From: an uncultured Bacilli bacterium
Lineage (GTDB): Bacteria > Bacillota_I > Bacilli_A > RF39 > UBA660
DNA: 42,986 nucleotides
Assembly: GCA_947626595.1 (NCBI GenBank)
Contig: CANQST010000008.1
Location: forward strand, 1 to 42,986
Reading direction: 5' to 3'
Shown: positions 1-9,616 of the stretch, piece after piece
Numbering within the stretch: the first letter of the stretch is position 1
Layout of the letters: each line of letters starts with the position of its first letter
Position numbers and translations under genes: made by a program
Notes under the pieces: generated by a model
What the model was told of the DNA's origin: nothing
The model's input: only the letters and a program-made list of their open reading frames with translations
Database searches by the model: none

Positions 1-102
1 ACAATTATAGAACTTCTCCATAGTATTAAATTTCCCCCTTTCGTAAAAGTTCGAAAGTAAGTTTAACACAATAAAAAAAGTAATGCAAATCGAGGTTTTG
101 AT

Positions 103-195
103 AAATTCACGGCCATTTTCCCTATGAATTTTACAAATTCGCCTAGGGGAAAAAGAAAAATTCAAGGCAGTTTTACCTTGAATTTAACAAATTAG
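103..195. repeat. Two copies of a ~38-bp hairpin-forming repeat (AAATTCA-GGC-NNTTTT-CC-TGAATTT-ACAAATT), about 55 bp apart
   Basis: Copy A 103-140 (aaattcacggccattttccctatgaattttacaaattc) and copy B 158-195 (aaattcaaggcagttttaccttgaatttaacaaatta); each can fold through AAATTC/GAATTT arms. Confidence 0.6.
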
Positions 196-257
196 TAAAA
201 ATTCAAATTTTTTACTTTTTTTAAAAAAAGATGCCAATCTTCTTAGCAATCTTTTAC

Positions 258-1463
258 TTATTTTAACTTATATGGCTTTTCTTTAGTACCATTACCACTT
301 TTGTATAAAACCTTATTATTAAGGTAAACTACTGGTCTAACATAGGCAAACGCAATGGCATTGCTTAATTCTACTTTACCACTTTCATTAACTCTATAAA
401 CTTTAGAGGTGTTATTTTTATCAGCTGTTAGCAACCACCAACTATATTTTTCTTTTAAGTAATTATAATTTTGACAAGATAAGTCAGCTAAACTTTGACA
501 GCTAGCATCAATACTAGCATTTATATATTCACTGGCAGTAAGTAAACCAACTTTTTGATTATTAAATTGACTACTACATTCAATACTACCAGTATTATCT
601 TTATCATTTATACCTCTTTTACCAACACATAAATTAAAAGAAACTATTTTTGCTTTATCATTAGCACTTAACATTATTTCATTTAATTTTTCTTCAGGAT
701 TTGTGTAAAGTTTTTCAATATATTCTTTTACTCTACTAGCAGAATAAGTATTTATTCCTGATGGGTATTTAGTGTCATTGTTATAACGATTATCCCATGC
801 AAGGGAATTGCCAACACCAAGTTCTTTGATAAGCATTATTTTATTAGAAGAAGTAATTTTGACAATACGCCATAATCCTTGGTCAAGTTCAACGTAATTA
901 TCAACATTTTCTCCTCTAAAAACATAATCGTCATTAATCTTATATAAACCATAGCCACTATTAACAACTTTTTCCTCTACTTTTTTGTAAAGTTCGGTAG
1001 TTGCGAAAGTTTCTCCACAGTCCAAGTATGGAGTATAGAAGTATTCATCTCCTGCTTTTTCAACTAAAGTTCTACCAGTACAAGAAAGTCCTTCTTTAGT
1101 ATATTCACTTAATGGCTTCATTTTTTCAGCAGATACTAGGTTATTTACTTCTATTTCAACAATTCCACCATCCATTTGTGGTAATAGATCAGGATGATCT
1201 TTAAAGTAAGAAATACTAGCATTTTTTATAATTTCTTCTATTTGTTCATAAGAATAAGTTTTCTTAATAAATAGTGAACTTATAAATAATATCAATAATA
1301 TAAGACAAAGAACGCCTACGATGCCACCCATAAAAATAAACATTTTTTTCTTGGCATCTTTATTTTTTTTCTTAGCTTCTCTTTCTTCTTCTAGTTCTTC
1401 TTCAGGGGCATCATCAGTTTTTATTTTATTAACTTTACCAACTAGATTAAATTTTGAAGGCAT
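258..1463 (-). CDS. Membrane-anchored surface protein: pseudopilin-like ectodomain plus C-terminal DUF6273-like module
   Basis: One N-terminal TM after a charged cytoplasmic stretch; ends VRPVVYLNNKVLYKSGNGTKEKPYKL, similar to the end of the 590-aa protein at 23559-25331. Confidence 0.6.
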   Translation of the reverse strand: MPSKFNLVGKVNKIKTDDAPEEELEEEREAKKKNKDAKKKMFIFMGGIVGVLCLILLILFISSLFIKKTYSYEQIEEIIKNASISYFKDHPDLLPQMDGGIVEIEVNNLVSAEKMKPLSEYTKEGLSCTGRTLVEKAGDEYFYTPYLDCGETFATTELYKKVEEKVVNSGYGLYKINDDYVFRGENVDNYVELDQGLWRIVKITSSNKIMLIKELGVGNSLAWDNRYNNDTKYPSGINTYSASRVKEYIEKLYTNPEEKLNEIMLSANDKAKIVSFNLCVGKRGINDKDNTGSIECSSQFNNQKVGLLTASEYINASIDASCQSLADLSCQNYNYLKEKYSWWLLTADKNNTSKVYRVNESGKVELSNAIAFAYVRPVVYLNNKVLYKSGNGTKEKPYKLK

Positions 1464-1478
1464 TTAAAATCACTCCTT

Positions 1479-3728
1479 TTAATTATCAAAAAAATCATCG
1501 AAAAATTCGTCATCATCTTCAATATCGTCAAGTTCTAAGTCATTAGCAACTGGACTTGGCTTAGTATCTTCTTCAATAAAGACATCATTAATACTTTCAT
1601 TAGTTAGAACTTCTTTGTGTTTTTCTTGTTGTTCTTGAACTTGTTCTTTTTCTTGTTGCTTTTTCTTTTCTTCTTCCTCTTTAGCTTGTTTTTCTTCAGC
1701 TTCTAATTCAGCAATTTTAGCATCTATTTTCTTAACTAACTCATCAACATCAAATCCTAAGTCATCATCTTTATTTTCTTCAATATTTTTCTTAGCAAAT
1801 GGTGTTTCAAAAGGTAGAGGTGGCTCTTTTCCTATTAATTCATTATTTCCAAGAGGTGGTTCTATGTTAGCGCTTCTAGTTAGAAAATCTGGTATTTTTA
1901 TGTCACCTTCATTTCTTTGTCTATCAATTAGATTACGCTCAGCAAAAGGATTAGCCATCATACCAGGAAGAGTTTTAGAACTACCCTCTTCACTATCGGC
2001 TTGGTTCATCATTTCTAATAATTTCTTTTTCTTTTGATTTTTAACAAATTCTTTTATATCAAAAATATGAACTGGTTGTTTTTCTCTTGTTGGGTAGCCT
2101 GCTAAGGCATATTTCTTTCCCCAATTAAGTTTAAAGTTAGGAGTAAATTTTGTTTTGAATGGTTGTTTACGTAATCTTAGAATAATAACTTCAAATTGTT
2201 TCATTCTTTGAAGATCTGATACGGTAACAAGTGGTGTTGAAGCTGTCTTATCATCTTTTTTAGACTTAACTTCACCACACATTTTAGATATTTCTTCTAG
2301 AGCTTTTAATTCAGTTGTGATTAAATAGATAATATTTCCACAGTTACCTCTAATTGTTTCAGCGTCTTCTTTACCATAAGTGGAATCTAGTTGAGCAAAG
2401 TTTTGAATAATCATAGTAAAACGAATCTTTCTAGAACGAGCGGCAGTAATCATAGTTGTAACATCTTTTAAAGGTGGCATATTGGCAAACTCATCAAGAA
2501 TAAAGTTAGTTCTGATAGGAAGTTTTCCACCATGTCTTTGAGCAACATCGATTAAAGTTTCGTATATTTGTTTTAAAAGAATAGTAACTAGTGAATGGTA
2601 CGTTTTCTTTTCATCTTGAATAACGATAAAAACAGCAGTTGGTTTTTCGCCAATACTTTCTAGGTTTATATCACTATGAGAAAGCATTTCACTTAAATTA
2701 TCACGAGATGCGAATAGTTTTACTTTTTGTTTGAAAACTGATAAAATACTTCCTTTGGTTTCAGTTGGAGCCATAATGGTACTTGAGGCATTAATAGCCG
2801 CAGCACTACCTGGATCTTTAGCACTAAAGTATTCTTTGATATAGGTAGACCCTCCAAATTTTTCCTCACCAACAGTTGTCATTACAGAAATACTGTTAAT
2901 ATTTATTTCCTCTGGTTTAGCATCTTCAAATAATCCTAAAGCTACTCCAGAAAAGTAATCAGCTGAAGTTTTTTCCCAAAAAGGATCTGCATTTTTATTA
3001 GAGTCATCATACAAGATATTTAAAGCTAAGTCGTCTAGAAGTTCAATAGCTTTATCTTGATTTCCTGATTTATACATTTCATATGGTAAGGTCATAGGGT
3101 TCCATGAATTACCATTTTGTGGATCACGGAAGTTAAGTAGTAAAATATTGTAGCCACGGTCTTTAAGCATACTAGCAGTTTGTTCATAAATTTCGCCTTT
3201 AGGATCTGTTATAATCATAGATTCTTTAGCTTTGGCTAAACTATTTACTTGTGGAAAAACAACAGTTTGCGTTTTACCTGAACCAGTTGCTCCTATAACT
3301 AAGGTGTGATATTCACTATTATCAACCCACATTTCTTTTTCATTTAAAATTAAAGGAACACCAGCTGCTTTAAAGTTTTTAGCATCAATAGGAACTAGTT
3401 CTAGCTCTTCTTGTATTTCTTTATCTTTAGCCCATCTAGAATAACCTTTATCTTTTTTATCTGTTGTTATACCAAAGCCTTTTTCTCTTTCAAAGAAAAC
3501 AGAACTTACACTTACAAATAGACATATTAAAGCTAATATATAAAAAACAATGGTAGTACCAATATACCCAGGCGCAAAAGCTGGAAAAGGATTAATTCCT
3601 GCTAAATGGCCTTCTTGAGCAAAGGTTGATAAATTAACAACACCAATAGCAACTATATATAATAAGAAGATAGCAAACATGATAAACATAAGTAAATCTT
3701 CTGGATCTATTCGAAATTTAAACTTCAT
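1479..3728 (-). CDS. VirD4/TraG-family type IV coupling protein ATPase with long acidic/charged C-terminal tail
   Basis: Walker A GATGSGKT, DPKGEIYE, Walker B FILDEFANMPPL, TMIIQNFAQLDSTYG. Start moved from ORF-track 3752 to 3728 (MKFKFRI) because GGAAGAAG precedes it. Confidence 0.93.
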   Translation of the reverse strand: MKFKFRIDPEDLLMFIMFAIFLLYIVAIGVVNLSTFAQEGHLAGINPFPAFAPGYIGTTIVFYILALICLFVSVSSVFFEREKGFGITTDKKDKGYSRWAKDKEIQEELELVPIDAKNFKAAGVPLILNEKEMWVDNSEYHTLVIGATGSGKTQTVVFPQVNSLAKAKESMIITDPKGEIYEQTASMLKDRGYNILLLNFRDPQNGNSWNPMTLPYEMYKSGNQDKAIELLDDLALNILYDDSNKNADPFWEKTSADYFSGVALGLFEDAKPEEININSISVMTTVGEEKFGGSTYIKEYFSAKDPGSAAAINASSTIMAPTETKGSILSVFKQKVKLFASRDNLSEMLSHSDINLESIGEKPTAVFIVIQDEKKTYHSLVTILLKQIYETLIDVAQRHGGKLPIRTNFILDEFANMPPLKDVTTMITAARSRKIRFTMIIQNFAQLDSTYGKEDAETIRGNCGNIIYLITTELKALEEISKMCGEVKSKKDDKTASTPLVTVSDLQRMKQFEVIILRLRKQPFKTKFTPNFKLNWGKKYALAGYPTREKQPVHIFDIKEFVKNQKKKKLLEMMNQADSEEGSSKTLPGMMANPFAERNLIDRQRNEGDIKIPDFLTRSANIEPPLGNNELIGKEPPLPFETPFAKKNIEENKDDDLGFDVDELVKKIDAKIAELEAEEKQAKEEEEKKKQQEKEQVQEQQEKHKEVLTNESINDVFIEEDTKPSPVANDLELDDIEDDDEFFDDFFDN

Positions 3729-3781
3729 AATACTTCTTCCTTTCCATAACATATTATAAAATAAAATGTAAAAAATGTCTA

Positions 3782-4564
3782 TTATTGATTAGAAATAATT
3801 ATATTAAATCCATCTGGTGTGTATTCATATAACATATTAACTTCTTCTTTAATGCTATAACGACCACAACTAAGAATCATTTCATATGTTTTATCGTTGT
3901 TAATATCAAGAAAATAATTGAAATAAGGTTTACATTCTTTATACTCTAAATTATTATCAGAAATGTCATTATAGATATAGTAAATCTCACTATCTTTTAC
4001 CATAAAGACAATGGAAAATAAAGTACTTGGAACAAAGTCACTAGCAAAGGCATTGCTTACTATATAGAATTCTTCTTTAATACCATCACTGTCAATATCA
4101 ACAGCAGTTTTACTAGCGGTTGTAAACTGTGAGTCAGTACTTAAATCGTTAGCCGTTAGGACTTCTTTAACATAGGTTAAATCAGTAATATTTTCTTCTT
4201 CATAAGGCAAAACGCTAATATCAAAATTGGCTTTATAAGCAAGAAATTTCCCAGTATAGGTTATGGCTTCTTTATTTTTATCAAAAATATACCATTTATC
4301 ATCATGCCATACATAGTTATTTCCCAAATTTTGATTATCAACATAAGTATTAAACTTTTGCCAGTTAAGGCTTTCAATAGAACTTTGTTTAGTAATATTT
4401 AACCATCTTTTACCAGAAAGGCTCCATACTGTATTATTACTTACCATAATAGTTGTAGAGTAAGTTGTCTTTTTAACATTATCTTTTCCAATGAAAAGAT
4501 AAAGTAATAGGAAATATATTGCTAAAACGATTAAGATAATTATATAGGTTCTTTTTTTTCTCAT
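3782..4564 (-). CDS. Membrane-anchored protein of unknown function with EF-hand/VCBS-like DxDxDG segments
   Basis: N-terminal TM; DIDSDGIKEEFY and DINNDKTYEMIL motifs; located inside the secretion operon. Confidence 0.5.
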   Translation of the reverse strand: MRKKRTYIIILIVLAIYFLLLYLFIGKDNVKKTTYSTTIMVSNNTVWSLSGKRWLNITKQSSIESLNWQKFNTYVDNQNLGNNYVWHDDKWYIFDKNKEAITYTGKFLAYKANFDISVLPYEEENITDLTYVKEVLTANDLSTDSQFTTASKTAVDIDSDGIKEEFYIVSNAFASDFVPSTLFSIVFMVKDSEIYYIYNDISDNNLEYKECKPYFNYFLDINNDKTYEMILSCGRYSIKEEVNMLYEYTPDGFNIIISNQ

Positions 4565-4575
4565 AAAGCCTCCTT

Positions 4576-6942
4576 TTAATTAACACTAAAGTAAGCATAT
4601 TGACTAGTATTTTTCCAATTGTATTGGCCCCACATATCAGTAGATTCACTACCTGGATCCATCATTAGAATTTTTCCATCACTTATACCATCTATAGCAA
4701 CCCAGTGTTGTCCTGTTGAGCCCTTTACTTCTGCTACTACGTAATAACCGCTTTCTAGTAAACCTTTTAATTTATTCATTTTTTCTTTTTTCTTTAGACC
4801 TGAGGTATCAATTTTTCCTTGGTAAGAAAATGATGGTGCAACGGATGATACACTTCCCCAAACAAAGTTAGCTCCAGAAAAACCACTGTGGCTATTTAGA
4901 TATTCAACAAAAGTACCAGGATTAAAATCACTTATATTAGTTTGAACACCACTTTTAGCAATTAACATAGCAACGGATGTTGCAAGGCAACCAGCACTTT
5001 GTATTGTTTCACTGCTATTACCAAGTTGAATACTGGTCCAAGGACCACTATATTGTTTCCAACTAGAGAAAGGTCCTGTTGAAGAGCTACCACTACATGT
5101 AGCATCGCCATTATTACAGTTAGCTTTATCTAAATCAGTGGCACCATAATTTCTTGAACCACTATTGTATACTTGCATAATTATTTGTTTATAGTTTAGG
5201 CCACTTTCAGCTAAACGCTTAAATTCTTTTTGTTCAGTACTTAAAAAGCCAGTTCCAATAATATAGCCTTGATTATTAACAATGACTTCTCCTTGCACTT
5301 CAGCAGCTAGACTACGAAGACGATCGTTGGCTGCTAGTGGCGGATTAGTTCTTTGAGCTCCCCCAATAATACCACTTCTAACAATACCACCTTGGCCATC
5401 GCCACCACCCATATAAGAACAGCCCTCATCAACATTACAGAAAACTTGATCAGATACACAGGATGCTATTTGTAAAACCCATTGACCATTTTCTTGAGCT
5501 AATTTTTTACCATTGGCATTACTCATAGCAGTAGGTCGTGCCAAGGCATAGCTTCTAGCAACAACCATTTGGGCTTTAATGGCTTCATCAGGATAAGAAG
5601 TTCCTACTTCGGCATAGGCAACACCCATAATATAATCTTCAAATGGAACCATCGGTTGATCAATGGCTTTGTTGTCATTACCATTTCCATATTGGCCACC
5701 ACATTCCATTAAGCGAACCATTAAGTTTGATACATTCATTTTTTTACTTACATTACCACTACCAGGAATATAAAAACCATCTATATCATAAATACAACTT
5801 CCTATATTAGCACAACTAGTAGATGTTTCTTTACCAATAAAACTATAGTACCTATCAATATAATCAAAGACATCATCTACCATTTGTTCTCTTTCAGAAT
5901 CAGTAGTGTTTGGTAAGTATTTGGGAATTAAGTAATTAAGAAGATTATCTCTGAAGGTTTCTTCACTATAAGTATTACCCATAAACATACAATCTGCTAT
6001 TTCTTCTATTCTTTCTTGGGTCATATCTTCATAGGTAATATTAGAACTTCCTGAAGATAAGATTTTATAAACAGCGGCAATTTTTAAGGGGTCAACATTT
6101 TTACCATTAGCTTGATAACTTAATTTTACATCATTAATTCTTTCATAGAACTCTTCTGCTTCCTCACTTGGTGCTGAGTATTCAACATCTCCTGTTTCAC
6201 CACCTGATGCAATCATTGAACCTAAGGCATCTCCAAAATCAACAATTCCACCAATAACACTACCAATAGCACCCATGATAATAACTACTAACATAATAAT
6301 AGGCGCTAAAATTATCAATACTTTTAAGCCTATAGAAATAACAACCTTACCGGCTATTTTAGTAGGATCTTTCTTAGAGTTTTCTTTTTCTTGTTCTTGT
6401 TTTTCTAAAGAATCTTTAGAATAATCATTTTTAGTAAAAGGTGGTAGACCTGCTATTTTGGGAGTATTATTATTACTATTATTATTTTCTTCATTATTAG
6501 AAGCAGAAGAAGGAAGAGAACTTTCATTGTTTCCTCCTCCTGAATTTGTATTTTCTCCTTGTGGATTTATATTTTTATTAGGTTTATTTTTACCTAGAGC
6601 TGCTAGTGAAACTAATTTATCAGCTTTATCAAGGCTACCATTATCGTCCAGTTTTTTAGCCGCTTTACCAACTCCAGGCATTTTATTTAAGACTTCTCCG
6701 CCTTTATTTATTAGTTCCTGACCAGCTTTTGTTTTAGATGCAGCATCAGCAACTTTACTACCGACTGGTCCACCTAAAGCTGTAGCAGCACCTTTGGCAG
6801 CAGTACCCAAGGCTTTAGATGTAGATTCTTCTCTACTTCTTCTTTCTCTTTCTTTAGGAGAAGGTAGGCTTGTATTAGCCACATTTACCTTGTTATTTGC
6901 ATTAGTGTTTGTATTTGTATTTTTTTTACTTTCATATGGCAT
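4576..6942 (-). CDS. Membrane-anchored wall-remodelling protein: SpoIID-like domain plus C-terminal C39-like cysteine peptidase domain
   Basis: Disordered N-terminus, TM around aa 200-235; FEDYIMGVAYAEVGTSYPDEAIKAQMVVARSYALARP resembles the SpoIID/LytB core; C-terminal SAGCLATSVAMLI...QHWVAIDGI...MDPGS resembles Peptidase_C39_2 Cys/His/Asp. Confidence 0.75.
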   Translation of the reverse strand: MPYESKKNTNTNTNANNKVNVANTSLPSPKERERRSREESTSKALGTAAKGAATALGGPVGSKVADAASKTKAGQELINKGGEVLNKMPGVGKAAKKLDDNGSLDKADKLVSLAALGKNKPNKNINPQGENTNSGGGNNESSLPSSASNNEENNNSNNNTPKIAGLPPFTKNDYSKDSLEKQEQEKENSKKDPTKIAGKVVISIGLKVLIILAPIIMLVVIIMGAIGSVIGGIVDFGDALGSMIASGGETGDVEYSAPSEEAEEFYERINDVKLSYQANGKNVDPLKIAAVYKILSSGSSNITYEDMTQERIEEIADCMFMGNTYSEETFRDNLLNYLIPKYLPNTTDSEREQMVDDVFDYIDRYYSFIGKETSTSCANIGSCIYDIDGFYIPGSGNVSKKMNVSNLMVRLMECGGQYGNGNDNKAIDQPMVPFEDYIMGVAYAEVGTSYPDEAIKAQMVVARSYALARPTAMSNANGKKLAQENGQWVLQIASCVSDQVFCNVDEGCSYMGGGDGQGGIVRSGIIGGAQRTNPPLAANDRLRSLAAEVQGEVIVNNQGYIIGTGFLSTEQKEFKRLAESGLNYKQIIMQVYNSGSRNYGATDLDKANCNNGDATCSGSSSTGPFSSWKQYSGPWTSIQLGNSSETIQSAGCLATSVAMLIAKSGVQTNISDFNPGTFVEYLNSHSGFSGANFVWGSVSSVAPSFSYQGKIDTSGLKKKEKMNKLKGLLESGYYVVAEVKGSTGQHWVAIDGISDGKILMMDPGSESTDMWGQYNWKNTSQYAYFSVN

Positions 6943-6966
6943 AATACATCACCTACTTCTTTTCTC

Positions 6967-8757
6967 TTATAGTCCTCCTCCACTACCAAAGGAGTCTAAT
7001 TCTTCTTGGGTAACAGCAACATTTATACGCATTCTTCTATTACCACAAACGAAGAGTGCCTCTCCTTGTGAATAGTGTTTGATACTTTCTTTTTCGTTAT
7101 CATTTAAGTCTATTAATAATGCTAAATCCTCAACAGCTTGCTTTCTTAGGCCCATAACTAGATAATATGATGAGTTATCAAAAATAGCTTTACCTTGAGT
7201 TATGACAGCCTGATCAGCAAAGTCACTTGGTTGTTGAGTAATGATAATTGTACCTGTGTTGTATTTACGAGCACGTCTTTGAACTTGCGCTAAGAAGTCA
7301 GCTCCTAAGGCATTATTATCACCTAATAATACATGGGCTTCATCTATCATTAGAACAGTATCAACATTATAATCTAAGCAAAGTCCCCAAGCATATTTTA
7401 AAACGTTAAAGAATAAAGCATTTCTTACAGTAGAATCACTGTTCATTAATTCTTTAATATTGAAAACCATGAAGTCACTATCTTTTCTAATAGTTGTGTG
7501 ACCATCAAAGTAGAATTTTAATTCTTTAGTAATAGGTCGTACTTTTAATTCTAGACGTTCCATAATGTCTCGTTCTTGAGTTTGCTCAGTCATAGACATA
7601 AGACGGCCTCTAATAGTGGCATAAACATCACTAAAAGTTGGATAATCATTTGATGTGTATCTAGAAAAATCAGTATTAAAGTCAATTCCAAAACGTTTAT
7701 AAGTATCTTGAACTACTTCACTAAACATAGTTAGAACATCTTCTTCAATAGATGGATCATAGTATTTCATAAAAGCTTTTAAAAATTGAAGAGTTCTAGT
7801 TAAAACAGTATAGCCTAAACCTTGTTTGATTTCTTCTTCATCAGCATCAATTACCACTTCTAGTGGATTTATTAAACCAAATTCTCCACCTTTAGCTATA
7901 TCAACAATATCACCACCATAAGTACGAGCAATATCGCGATATTCGTCCTCAGGATCAACAATAACTATTTGACAACCATTTCTAATATGGGTTCTAAGCA
8001 TTAATTTGGCAGCGGTTGATTTACCGGAACCAGAAGTACCTAGAATAATCATATTGGCATTATTTCTATTATTTTCTTTTCTTATTTTATATAAAAATTG
8101 ATTAAATAGAATTACTCCTCCAGAAAAGTCAACACCTAATAAGGTTGAAAGTCCTGGATCTTTAATACTATCAAAGATAAATGGATACATAGCTGAGATA
8201 GTAACTGATGGAATTGGGGTACCTATTCTCTGTTCAATATCTTGAGCTGGGAAAATAGGTAAAATAGATTTTAAGACTTTTTCTTGTTCAAAACGTAGAG
8301 AAACAGCTCTTAATTCCATAGCATCTAAGTAATTTTTAACATTTACTTTCTTTAATTCAAGTTCTTCTTTAGTATCAGCGGTAATCATAATATGCATTTG
8401 GAAATCAAAAATTCTAGCTTGACTACCAGCAAGCATGGAAGTAAAGTATTCCAAACTTTCAGCATCTTGTCTTACTCTTTCACGTACTGTTTGATCTCTT
8501 TCATTTTGATATCTTTCTTTTAATTCAGCAACTTGTTTGTTAAGCATTTTAGACATTTCTTGAAAAGGTACGGGAATATGTTTAACGACAACTTTGATAC
8601 CAGACATATTGGTTAATGATGATAAATAGCCCGGAGTTATATACTTAGGATATGATACAACTGTCATAATGGTGGCATACTTATCACTTATAAAAAAGTC
8701 ACTTGGTGAAAAATGTAAGCCCTTAGGGGCAATTTGACTTCTTAGTCCTGTACTCAT
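6967..8757 (-). CDS. VirB4-family T4SS ATPase, main/C-terminal part
   Basis: Walker A LGTSGSGKSTAAKL, DPEDEYRDIA, Walker B VLMIDEAHVLL, QQPSDFADQAV. Confidence 0.93.
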   Translation of the reverse strand: MSTGLRSQIAPKGLHFSPSDFFISDKYATIMTVVSYPKYITPGYLSSLTNMSGIKVVVKHIPVPFQEMSKMLNKQVAELKERYQNERDQTVRERVRQDAESLEYFTSMLAGSQARIFDFQMHIMITADTKEELELKKVNVKNYLDAMELRAVSLRFEQEKVLKSILPIFPAQDIEQRIGTPIPSVTISAMYPFIFDSIKDPGLSTLLGVDFSGGVILFNQFLYKIRKENNRNNANMIILGTSGSGKSTAAKLMLRTHIRNGCQIVIVDPEDEYRDIARTYGGDIVDIAKGGEFGLINPLEVVIDADEEEIKQGLGYTVLTRTLQFLKAFMKYYDPSIEEDVLTMFSEVVQDTYKRFGIDFNTDFSRYTSNDYPTFSDVYATIRGRLMSMTEQTQERDIMERLELKVRPITKELKFYFDGHTTIRKDSDFMVFNIKELMNSDSTVRNALFFNVLKYAWGLCLDYNVDTVLMIDEAHVLLGDNNALGADFLAQVQRRARKYNTGTIIITQQPSDFADQAVITQGKAIFDNSSYYLVMGLRKQAVEDLALLIDLNDNEKESIKHYSQGEALFVCGNRRMRINVAVTQEELDSFGSGGGL

Positions 8758-9302
8758 ACTGGCATCACCGTCCCAAACTCCGTTGTTGTTCCTCCATTTA
8801 GGAAGTTTTCAAGTATTAATCTTAAATCTGAGTTACTAATTTGTGAAGCATTTAATCCACATTGCGCTAACCCATTAATCATCATTCTTATTCTTTTTTG
8901 TAGTAAATCAACATCTTTTGTTTTAAACATAAAGTAATATTCCGTATCAACAACATTATTCCTAATAAAGGTCTCACCCTTTTCAATGTCTTGCATAATT
9001 AATTTTCTAATAGCTGGAGATGAAGTCTCATTAAGAAGTAGTTGCATTTGCGACATGTAAACAGATATATCTACAGGTCGATCAGCTACAACTAGCCAAA
9101 ATTCAAAATCTAAAGTATTATAGAAATTTCTTAGACTAATTAAAATATTATTCTGCATATCAGCATCAAGAATAAAGATATTTCTTGGAGTTATTTTAAC
9201 TCCTGCTACTTTTTGATTATCTTTAGTAATAATCATATTATTTTGAATTGCTCGTAGAGGAAGCCAATCTTCCGTGAAACCACTACTACTTTTTTTGGCC
9301 AT
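8754..9302 (-). CDS. VirB4-like N-terminal domain as a separate ORF
   Basis: ATGA overlap with the VirB4 ATPase ORF; content resembles the N-terminal domain of Gram-positive VirB4 proteins. Confidence 0.7.
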   Translation of the reverse strand: MAKKSSSGFTEDWLPLRAIQNNMIITKDNQKVAGVKITPRNIFILDADMQNNILISLRNFYNTLDFEFWLVVADRPVDISVYMSQMQLLLNETSSPAIRKLIMQDIEKGETFIRNNVVDTEYYFMFKTKDVDLLQKRIRMMINGLAQCGLNASQISNSDLRLILENFLNGGTTTEFGTVMPV

Positions 9303-9594
9303 TTTTATAACACCATCCTTTCCAACGATAAGTTTGTCTATTAGTTAAAAACTCATATAATTCTACAATAATATTTAACATATTATGGTAGTAAGGAACT
9401 GGCATTACTAGAAATCCAGTTATAATAGCAGGACTTAATACTAAGATGGTAACTAGTGTAGAAGATAGTGGCATTACTGCAAGTAAAATAATAGTTGTTA
9501 GTATGCCACAACCAAATAGAATTAAATCAAATGGTCGAAACAATCCTAGTATTAATTGTCCTCTCTTTGTATTAGCAGGTATTAAGTAATTCAC
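9286..9594 (-). CDS. PrgI/TcpE-like T4SS membrane protein
   Basis: About 100 aa, two TMs, C-terminal YHNMLNIIVELYEFLTNRQTYRWKGW; directly before the VirB4 genes. Confidence 0.8.
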   Translation of the reverse strand: MNYLIPANTKRGQLILGLFRPFDLILFGCGILTTIILLAVMPLSSTLVTILVLSPAIITGFLVMPVPYYHNMLNIIVELYEFLTNRQTYRWKGWCYKNGQKK

Positions 9595-9616
9595 TTATAT
9601 CACACTCCCTATTTTA

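Noticed and set aside
6458-7075. Two plus-strand ORFs (87 and 93 aa)
   Set aside because: Antisense to the low-complexity start of the SpoIID-C39 gene; Leu/Ser-rich artefacts.
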